A stretch of 13,407 nt of DNA, taken from assembly GCA_001275005.1 (NCBI GenBank), contig JWZX01000218.1, positions 1 through 13,407 on the forward strand, in the 5' to 3' direction. Shown here one piece after another: positions 6,232-13,407 of this stretch. The notes below the pieces were generated by a model. The model was not told the origin of the DNA and ran no database searches. It was given only the letters and a program-made list of their open reading frames with translations. A program made the position numbers and the translations under genes. The DNA is from Chrysochromulina tobinii (taxonomy: Eukaryota; Haptophyta; Prymnesiales; Chrysochromulinaceae). Position 1 is the stretch's first letter, and each line of letters starts with the position of its first letter.

Positions 6232-7425
6232 TCAACGAACAGAAATGCGAGCCTTAGATTCGACGCTCTTGTGGGGCTCAGCACCGTCCACGGCATGCAG
6301 CAGCCTGTCCAGCCAGAAGGGCAGATAGATCCTCGTCCACTCCAAGTTCGCATCGAGGTGTAGGCGCACCCACTCGGTCTCGAGGAAGGCGGGCGTTACA
6401 TTGGCCCAGTCGCGCACGCGCACGACGGGCAGAGTCTCCCACATTTGTTCGAGCTCCGCGTGGTAGTCAACGAGCGGAACCGCGCCCGCCAGCAGCGCCT
6501 CCCAGTCTCGGTGATTGTTCATGCCCATGCCCTGTGGCGAGAAGACGAATTTGGACTCCAGCAGCCGGTCCATGTAGGCGGTCCGGGTGTTGCCGCACTC
6601 CTTGGCGTGCGTTTTGCATTCGAAGCCCTTCTGCGCAAGAAGGTCCATCTTTCGCTGCCGCCCCGGGCGCCGCGGGTGGAAGCACATGCACATCAGCAGC
6701 TGCGGCCGCTCTCTTCGGAGCTGCCGCATGCTGTTCCTCAGCACCTGCCACCAGCGCGGCGTGTTTTGAACTCCTCGAGGATAGGCGTGCACCTTCGGGT
6801 GCTGGATTCGTGGATTGTTCACGAACCAGGCGGCCACGGTGCCAGGCTGGTCGAGCACTGGGGTCGCCTTCGTCGTTGGCAGCGGCACATCCCCTACCTC
6901 GACGACTGTCATCGGCACGCGCAGCGACGACTTCGACTGTGCAAGCAGCGACAAGAGGGGAGGCTCTTGCTTGCCGTTGCCATGTAGCACCGCGAGCGTT
7001 GGACGCTGCGAGCCGCTCGTCGCTGCTGGCGTTGGCGGCGGAGTCTCGAGCGCCTCGCGGCCATGGAGCATTCCGACATCCGCAAACTGGAGATCCGTGT
7101 TGGCGCTGAGCAGCACGCCGGGCTCGGTCTCCAAGCCCAGTACCATTTCTTGCGACGAGTTCTTCATTTGCTCACGCCACCACTCGCTGCGTGTCGCTCG
7201 GCTGCTCCACGTTGCCTCCATGCAGCACCGGAAGCAGCCTTGGACCTGTTCGTGCGTGCTGGTCCACGCAGGCACTCTGCTGCGCAGACAGCCCGACCGG
7301 CGCCAGTGCGCAGCATGGCTTGCGGAGCAATCAGCCGGCGCGGTGAGCTCGCCACGAAGGCAGGCTTCAATCGCCGTCGTCGCGTGCACCACAGTCCTGA
7401 CGGCCGGCGAGAGATTTGGCGCCAT
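6232..7425 (-). CDS. Exostosin (GT47)-like glycosyltransferase
   Basis: A 397-residue protein from the ATG at 7425. The frame upstream has only a GTG before a stop at 7483-7485. The C-terminal third has the signature of exostosin-like transferases of algae, animals and giant viruses. This runs SKFVFSPQG (Phe293 to Gly299), then NNHRDWEALLAG with His305, Arg306, Trp308 and Glu309, then a proline-containing strand (AVPLV), and finally LPVVRVRDWANVT. Upstream, WFVNNPRIQHPKVHAYPRG matches the segment preceding the nucleotide-sugar domain in this family. The product should add a sugar to a glycan or glycoprotein in the Golgi; donor and acceptor cannot be read from sequence. Oddly, no signal anchor is visible at the N-terminus, although such enzymes are normally type II membrane proteins. 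Either the true first exon is upstream or the protein is soluble. Cysteines are frequent in the N-terminal half. Confidence 0.75.
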   Translation of the reverse strand: MAPNLSPAVRTVVHATTAIEACLRGELTAPADCSASHAAHWRRSGCLRSRVPAWTSTHEQVQGCFRCCMEATWSSRATRSEWWREQMKNSSQEMVLGLETEPGVLLSANTDLQFADVGMLHGREALETPPPTPAATSGSQRPTLAVLHGNGKQEPPLLSLLAQSKSSLRVPMTVVEVGDVPLPTTKATPVLDQPGTVAAWFVNNPRIQHPKVHAYPRGVQNTPRWWQVLRNSMRQLRRERPQLLMCMCFHPRRPGRQRKMDLLAQKGFECKTHAKECGNTRTAYMDRLLESKFVFSPQGMGMNNHRDWEALLAGAVPLVDYHAELEQMWETLPVVRVRDWANVTPAFLETEWVRLHLDANLEWTRIYLPFWLDRLLHAVDGAEPHKSVESKARISVR

Positions 7426-7603
7426 GCGACATCGCTTCACACAGGGCGAACTTTCGGGTTTGCCCCGACGTCGTTCTGGCTTTCAATTTTACCAGAGACA
7501 AACAGTTAAGGCCTAGAGTAGGGAGCCAGCGGGTGCAGGGAGCGCGCGCGCCTTAGGAGAACTATGCAGGGCGTTTAGGGAATGATGATTGTATAGAAGG
7601 GGT

Positions 7604-7619
7604 GGTGTTAAAAAACACC
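7604..7619 (-). terminator. Histone mRNA 3' stem-loop
   Basis: Read on the minus strand, GGTGTTTTTTAACACC forms a 6-bp stem (GGTGTT/AACACC) with a TTTT loop. It starts 33 nt past the H3 stop codon. It is preceded by AACCAAAACCC and followed by ACCCC. It fits the stem-loop consensus of replication-dependent histone mRNAs (GGYYYUUYUNARRRCC followed by ACCCA) at all positions except one base pair, which is flipped G-C but still pairs. In other eukaryotes this element binds SLBP and replaces the poly(A) tail. A purine-rich U7-type downstream element is not seen. Confidence 0.8.
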
Positions 7620-7652
7620 GGGTTTTGGTTGAAGCCACAGAAGTGGGCATGC

Positions 7653-8206
<554 letters not shown>

Positions 8207-10156
8207 ATGCCTCGCCTCGACACCACGCTGCTCGTCGCGCTCGCGGCCCTTGGCGCGCGCGGCTGGCAATGGCGCATGGTGTCATCCGCGCCCTTTGACC
8301 GCTCCGTGGCCAACTTCTCCTCGTGTGGCGCCTCACCTCCTCCTGCGGCCGAGCGCACGGCCGACAGAACCTATCCCGTGTCGCCGCCTCCACTCTCGCC
8401 GAAGCCGCCTGCCCCGCCGCCGCCCGCTGCGAGCAGCGGTGGCGACCTCGTCGTCAGCTTCCAAACGCTTGCCACCGATGACGCTGAGCTCGTCCCCTCG
8501 CTCCGTGGTGGCAGGCGTGGCGCCGACGGCTGCCACGCCACGTTCACATGGATCGAGGAGCAACGCTGGACGGACGGTCTGCGCGCGCGGCTCGACATCG
8601 GCGGCGACGGCATCATCGAGGGGTACCTGCTGCAGCTAGTCTTCGCCCCCGAGGTCGCCGCGCGCCTGCGCGTCAAGAAGCTCGTCGCCGGCGCGGTCGT
8701 CTCGGCCGAGTTTGCTCCCGAGACGCTCGTGCAGCCGAGGCTCGCCTCCGGGCTAGGCACCATGATGTTCACGCTCGCGCTCGGTGGCGACGGCGGACGG
8801 GCCGGGCGCGTGCGCGCGCCCAAGCTCGCGTGCGTGCGCGCCCCGGCTCACATGCTCGTCGCGCAGCACGCCGCCGCCGACGGCGACGCGTGGCTTGCGA
8901 CGGCCCACTCGGACTTTCTTTGGATGGCTGAGGAGTTCAACCGTCAGTACATCGTGTCGCACGGCAAGCCGCATCCCGAGTACGCGCCCTCGGCGGCCGA
9001 CGACCCGCTCCAGATGCATTACCTCAACGGCCGCCTCTGGTGCTTCATGGGCGCCGTAAGCAACGCGACTCGCTCCCTGGAGGAAGCTACCAAGATCAAC
9101 CCGCACCACGTGTACTCTCACTTGCTACTGGCCAAGATCCGGATCGGGCAGGGGCTGCACGAGAAGGCGCTCAAACCGCTCGACGAAGCGGCGCGTATCC
9201 AGCCGTCGCATTGGCAGACGCACCTGATGCGCCTCCATTGCTTGCGTGCGCTTGGGCGTCTCGAGGAGCCCTCCGCGGTCGTGTCGCACGAGTGGGTCTG
9301 TCGAAACCTCAAAGAGGCATGCTACGACGCGGGCCGGCCGCAGGCGTACCCGTACCTGTGCGACATGCGCGGGCGTGGCGGCACAGCGCGCGTGCGCCTG
9401 CTCGACGACGGCACTGCCTATGGTGGCGCCGAGCTGCCGGCACCGCCAGAGGCGGCGGGGACGAAGCCCAAGAAGCCAAAGCGTGGCGGCGGCAAGGGCG
9501 GCGCGAGCGCAGCCCTTGTCTCGGCGGACGACGAGCCCACGCCAGAGCCTGCGGGGCGCAGCCTGTACGGCACACACCTGCACTCAGCCGCGGCGCGTCG
9601 CAAGCTGCATGACGACCGATACGTCGTGCTACGCAACCTGCTGCCAGAGGCGTTGATCCAGCTGCTGAAGGGCTGGTACCTTCATCTGGACAAGACGGTG
9701 GAGAAGAACGCGGTCTTCCAGGAGAAGACGCAGCGGCACGAGTACCTGCCCGAGGTCCTTTCAACGTACCTCAACCTTGCACTCGTTCCCTTCGCCTCGT
9801 CCATGAGTTCAACGGTCGTGGCGCCAACCTACCCCTTTCCAATTACGTACATACCGGGCGGCAGCATCCATCCTCACCTCGATGTCTCTGACAATGAGCT
9901 CTCGCTCACGTTCCAGGTCCACCTGCGCGACGACCGCGCGGGCGACGGCTGGCCGCTCACCTTCCTCGATCCGCGTGGCCAGGAGCTCTCCAACCTGAAC
10001 GCGTCCTACGCCAAGGAAGTGACGCTCAGCGACAACGACGGCGTGCTCTATTACGGGCCGGACATCGTGCACTGGCGCGAGCCGCTCGACGCGACGCTCA
10101 CGCAGATCGTCTTCGCCTTCCGCGAGGAGGACGTCGCGCACTGCAACAACCAGTAG
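8207..10156 (+). CDS. Secretory TPR protein with C-terminal 2-oxoglutarate/Fe(II) dioxygenase domain
   Basis: A 649-residue protein from the ATG at 8207. The frame is open further up, but this Met begins a likely signal peptide ([19 protein letters not shown]) and the earlier ATG (8075) sits 12 bp from the H3 start. After a Pro-rich stretch (about 60-80) comes a beta-rich region (about 95-200; [20 protein letters not shown]), faintly like a CBM2 carbohydrate-binding domain. Next is a TPR-like helical region (about 265-355; [23 protein letters not shown]), a basic linker ([11 protein letters not shown]) and the catalytic domain (about 467-645). Iron ligands are intact: His557-x-Asp559 and His622. 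TPR plus dioxygenase recalls leprecan-type prolyl hydroxylases. However, the [11 protein letters not shown] ... WPL ... HWREPL pattern matches a less characterised dioxygenase family better, and no Lys or Arg sits 8-12 residues after His622. Substrate unknown; a secretory protein or glycan is likely. Confidence 0.8.
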   Translation: MPRLDTTLLVALAALGARGWQWRMVSSAPFDRSVANFSSCGASPPPAAERTADRTYPVSPPPLSPKPPAPPPPAASSGGDLVVSFQTLATDDAELVPSLRGGRRGADGCHATFTWIEEQRWTDGLRARLDIGGDGIIEGYLLQLVFAPEVAARLRVKKLVAGAVVSAEFAPETLVQPRLASGLGTMMFTLALGGDGGRAGRVRAPKLACVRAPAHMLVAQHAAADGDAWLATAHSDFLWMAEEFNRQYIVSHGKPHPEYAPSAADDPLQMHYLNGRLWCFMGAVSNATRSLEEATKINPHHVYSHLLLAKIRIGQGLHEKALKPLDEAARIQPSHWQTHLMRLHCLRALGRLEEPSAVVSHEWVCRNLKEACYDAGRPQAYPYLCDMRGRGGTARVRLLDDGTAYGGAELPAPPEAAGTKPKKPKRGGGKGGASAALVSADDEPTPEPAGRSLYGTHLHSAAARRKLHDDRYVVLRNLLPEALIQLLKGWYLHLDKTVEKNAVFQEKTQRHEYLPEVLSTYLNLALVPFASSMSSTVVAPTYPFPITYIPGGSIHPHLDVSDNELSLTFQVHLRDDRAGDGWPLTFLDPRGQELSNLNASYAKEVTLSDNDGVLYYGPDIVHWREPLDATLTQIVFAFREEDVAHCNNQ

Positions 10157-10892
10157 CTGGCATCCTACCTCATGCCGCGCCCATCGCAATGCCGCACGCA
10201 AAGACGCGATTCCGTCGGCGGTGACCCTGTCGCGTTCTGGTCGCGTTCTCGAGCGGATTGTTGCGACGCGATCGTCTGAGACTGTCCTGTAGTCTGCTGG
10301 CATCCGATCCTGGCGACGCACACACCGTCATTCGCAGCTCCACGACCGATAAGCCACGACGGGCGCGACCCGGCCGACGCGTTCGGCCTTCTCAACTTTC
10401 CGTACGGTAGAACGGTACGCGTCCCGGACCGCGCATGCGGAAAGTCATAGTGTAGAAACCCCTTAGCCCAAGCCCTTTTGATACTGTACATTATACCGTT
10501 ACTGCGCTGCGCTACCGTACCGACACGCTCCAGGCGGAAGCTCCCGTGTTGAGCCGGCCACGGCAGCGACCAGCCGCAGTCTCGAGTCTCGAGGTCGGGT
10601 CGAGCGGGCCGGGGCGGTGACGGCGGACTCACACAGTGCCAGACTGCGGGTCAGACTCGCCCGGGCGGTGCCGAGACCTCGTGCCCTGCGCTAAGATGCC
10701 CCTCTTATTACATAGTATGACACGTCGAGTGTACCGAACACGCGCCACGGCTCGGCTCGGCGCGGCACCTTGAACTTTCTTGGATCTCCTTCGCCTGCGC
10801 TCTGCAGTTCTGGATGCGATGTGTGCGTGCAAGAAGGGATGCTGGGCCGTTTGCTCATCGGATGTGGCCTTCTCTCAGGCAAACGCTGGAGC
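10157..10892. other. Convergent intergenic region (3' flanks of two genes)
   Basis: 736 bp between the stops of the dioxygenase (+) and the coiled-coil gene (-). It holds small repeats only. tcgcgttct occurs twice (10230-10238, 10241-10249). Palindromic ccgtacgg with a nearby ggtacg copy lies near 10398-10420, and doubled CTCGAG at about 10580-10592. TGTAA on the minus strand (10708-10712) lies about 180 nt past the coiled-coil stop. An 11-mer (10775-10785) is shared with the 3' flank of the glycosyltransferase gene. Short open frames here show no protein features. I recognise no RNA gene. Confidence 0.6.
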
Positions 10893-11178
10893 TCAACGTG
10901 GTGACGCTGGGACCGAGCTCCGTCGAGAGGCCGACGCTGACGCTGGAGCTGGAGCTGCCGCTGGCGCGGCGGGGAGATCGACGGCAGCGCCTCCATCAGC
11001 GCCGGCTGCACCCGGCCCAACCTCGGGAATGCCGCCATCGCTTGCCGCCACCTCCCCCGCGCCGTCGGCCTCCACCAGCGGCTGCCCATCCTCCATGTGC
11101 TCCGGCGAGATCGTCGAGCTCGGTTGCAACAGCTCACGGATCGGCTGCAGGATCGCATTCCCGAGGCTGTCCACGGCT

Positions 11179-11210
<32 letters not shown>

Positions 11211-13349
11211 TGCCGCCGCCGCTGCTTCCTCGTCCTGGGTGCGCAGCAGCTCCGCAAGGCCTTCGGCGCCCTCGGCGGCACGCCGCTGCTGCTCCACCTG
11301 CAGGCTCGCCGAGCGCTCTTCGGCCTCGAGATCCTGAGCCACTACAGACGCCACGCCCGCGAATTCGGTCGCTGGCGGGGCGGCGGGGCTGGCCTGAGTC
11401 GCTTGGGTCGCCGTAGCTGAGGGGATGGCGTCGCCGAGCTCGTCGAGGGCGCTGGCGGTGATCTCCTCGACACGCTCCTCTAATTGGCGTAATTGCAAGC
11501 CATCAAGGAGCTGCGCGAGCATCCCATCCGTCGCGCTGAGCCCAAGCGCCGCGCCGAGCGCCGCGTTGGCGCCCGAGCCCGCCGACGCCATGCTGGGCAG
11601 CGGATAGCCGCCTGCAAATGGTCCGTTCGAGCCCCACGAGCCACCAAAGCCCTCGGCCGCGAGTCGTCCCTCGCGCGTGTCGCGCTCGTCGTCGGCGGCG
11701 CCCGAGGCGAGCACAGCCTCGAGCTGCGCCACCAGCCGCCGCTCGGCTCGCAGCTCGGCATACAGGGTCTGCATGACCCGAGCCTGCTCGAGCTGATGCT
11801 CGGGCTCGCACACCTCACGGAGCTCACGCAGCTCATCCTGCAGCCGAGCGACCAGCAGCTGCTGACCGCCGCCGAACCCGTCGCCGCCGCCGCCGCCCAG
11901 TAGCCCGCCGCCGCCGAGGAGCCCCGCGCGGTGCTGCTGCTGGTACTGGAGCACCAGCTGCTGCTGCTCGCGCAGCTCGATGGTCTGCTCGTGGCTTTGC
12001 CTCTCGAGCGCCTCGTTTCGCTCGCGAGCGGCCTTGAGCCGCTCGACGACGAATTCGGCGGCCTTGGCGCGTGCAGAGGCCTCGTCGGCTGTGCCGAGGC
12101 GCGCGAGCTCTCCCAGCCGCGCCTCGAGCTTCGCCCGCTCCTCATCAGCCACGCGCTTGCGTGCAAACGCCTCTTCGTTCGCCTGGCTCACGAGGCGCTT
12201 GGACGCGTCGGTCGCCTGACGAAGCACATCGACCTCGCGCCGGAGCGTGTCGCGCTCGCGCTCGAGGCTCGTCCATTGACGCTCTGCCGCCTGCACGCCT
12301 CGCGTCAGTCGGCCGAGCTGCTCCTTGAGCGTGGCAGTCTCGCGCGCTTTGTCGGCCACAAACTTGGCCAGGTCGGCCGGCAGCGACGAGAAGGAGGCAG
12401 GGGCGTCGCCCGTCCTCACCATGTCGTGGAGCAGCGCGGTGGCTCCCGCCATGCCGCCCGCGCCGCCGCCGTAGCTGCCGCTGCCGTAGCTGCCGCCGCC
12501 GAGGCTGCCGCCGCCGCCGTATAGGCTGAGCAGCCCGCCGCCGCCGCTGCCGCCGTCGAAGCGGCCGCCAAGTCGATCACGCGCGGCCCTATTGGCCGCT
12601 GTGAACTCGAGGGCGAGCAGCGAGCGTTGCAGCTCCTCGACTTCCGCCGCCTTGGCGCGGGCGTCCGTCTGCGCCGCCGCCGCCTCGTGCTCAGCCAAGA
12701 TGAGAGCCTTGCCACCATCCCGCCCGCTCATCGCGAGCAGCTGGCGGTCGCGACGCGCGAGCCGAAGGCGCAGCGCCGCGTTTTGTTGCTGCTGCAGCCG
12801 GGCGAGGCGGGCGAGCTTCAACGAGCGGTTGGTGGCGGCGGTGGCCTGGTCTTTGAGCGCGTCACTCTCGCGCACCTGCCGCTGCTGGTCGAGCCGCTGC
12901 CGGCGCTCCTGCTCATAGGCGGCCGCCTTCGCCGTCTCGCCCTCTAGCAGCTCGTCGCACTCGCGCAACGTAGCGAGCACCTGCGTGGCCAGCCCCAACA
13001 CACTCGCATCTTCGCCGCCCACCTTCGAGTCGAGCGCCCACGTCACCCCCGTCGGCGACGGCGTGCCAGTAGTGTCGCCGCTCCCGCCCGCCGCCCCTCG
13101 ACCGAGCCGACTGTGCAGGCCACTCAGCACGCGCCTGGCCGTGGCGCGCGCCGTGCTGAGCAGCTTGTGCACGCCTCTCCCGCCTTCACTGTCCGCCCTC
13201 GCGTCGGGCGAGCGTGAGCGCGAGCTCGAGCTCAGCGGCGAGCGCGAGCCCGAACGACCGGTACGTGTCGGCGACGGCGACTTTTTTCGGGTGAGGCGGC
13301 CGCGGTGGTGGGCTTGTACTCGCGTAGCTGCCTTGTCCTCCGCAGACAT
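10893..13349 (-). CDS. IQ-motif coiled-coil protein with glycine-rich spacers and poly-alanine tract
   Basis: 818 residues from the ATG at 13349. The frame stays open to the right edge (Pro/Ser-rich), and this ATG has a weak context, so the protein may begin outside the window. Residues 11-21 (VQAHHRGRLTR) fit the IQ consensus (I/L/V)QxxxRGxxx(R/K), a calmodulin-binding site. An Arg/Ser-rich stretch (GSRSPLSSSSRSRSP) follows. The bulk is helical coiled coil rich in E, R, Q, L and A, for example residues about 115-255, 310-470, 490-560 and 590-615. The helices are broken by glycine-rich spacers at about 264-304 (YGGGGSLGGGSYGSGSYGGG) and 472-493. Near the C-terminus a run of 17 alanines (709-725) precedes a Pro/Ala/Ser tail. 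This is the build of a structural or cytoskeletal scaffold, such as centrosomal or flagellar proteins. I do not recognise a named family. Confidence 0.75.
11175..11225 (-). repeat. Alanine-codon trinucleotide repeat (17 Ala)
   Basis: Seventeen consecutive Ala codons, ten of them an uninterrupted (GCG)10 array on the minus strand at 11181-11210, follow two Glu codons in the coiled-coil gene. Pure GC trinucleotide arrays are prone to slippage, and each step would add or remove one alanine without breaking the frame. Confidence 0.85.
12440..12560 (-). repeat. Glycine/tyrosine/serine-rich repeat in the coiled-coil gene
   Basis: Short, imperfect GGC/AGC/TAC-type codon repeats encode GGGGSLGGGSYGSGSYGGGAGG-like sequence, an unstructured spacer between two coiled-coil segments. 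The tyrosines spaced among glycines resemble low-complexity regions of other scaffold proteins. Confidence 0.65.
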
Positions 13350-13407
13350 CGGGGGGGTCGAGCGCGCGCGCGACGACGCCGGCGGCGACGACGGCGGCGA
13401 CAACGGC

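Noticed and set aside
6038-6235. Small minus-strand frame overlapping the glycosyltransferase stop
   Set aside because: It lacks an ATG at its start (TTG), covers the palindromes and GC hairpin, and encodes no recognisable protein.

Overview
The window looks like nuclear DNA of a GC-rich unicellular eukaryote, most likely a marine microalga such as a haptophyte or a similar lineage. Evidence: a near-perfect core histone H3, extensin/pherophorin-like SPPPP protein sequence, large multidomain proteins with low-complexity inserts, Kozak-like start contexts in place of ribosome binding sites, and genes on both strands with separate intergenic regions. The lineage is inferred from style, not proven. 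Seven protein genes can be supported and every one is an uninterrupted reading frame, so no intron is needed. No rRNA, tRNA, transposon, CRISPR array or virus-like gene was recognised.

Layout. 1-678 (+): 3' part of a proline-rich single-pass membrane protein, cut by the left edge. 679-1105: convergent 3' flanks. 1106-4924 (-): very large GH36 alpha-galactosidase-like protein with an unusual repetitive N-terminal extension. 4925-5220: its upstream region. 5221-5835 (-): small five-helix membrane protein of unknown family. 5836-6231: repeat- and palindrome-rich intergenic DNA. 6232-7425 (-): exostosin-like glycosyltransferase. 7604-7619 (-): histone-type 3' stem-loop, followed on the minus strand's upstream side by histone H3 (7653-8063, -). 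8064-8206: compact divergent promoter. 8207-10156 (+): secretory-pathway TPR protein with a C-terminal 2-oxoglutarate/Fe(II) dioxygenase. 10157-10892: convergent 3' flanks. 10893-13349 or beyond (-): IQ-motif coiled-coil protein with glycine-rich spacers and a poly-alanine tract.

How they may fit together. Nothing here behaves like an operon. Three genes could be linked by surface-glycoprotein chemistry (a proline-rich ectodomain protein, a secreted dioxygenase with prolyl-hydroxylase-like architecture, and a GT47-like transferase), but this rests on family logic and neighbourhood only. The best-supported unusual feature is the H3 3' stem-loop. It has the 6-bp stem, 4-nt loop and ACCC flank of animal and green-algal replication-dependent histone mRNAs, with one stem pair flipped from the consensus. 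Other points worth a look are the repeated N-terminal helix on the GH36 protein, the HWREPL-type active site of the dioxygenase, and TTGACT-type repeats upstream of two neighbouring genes.
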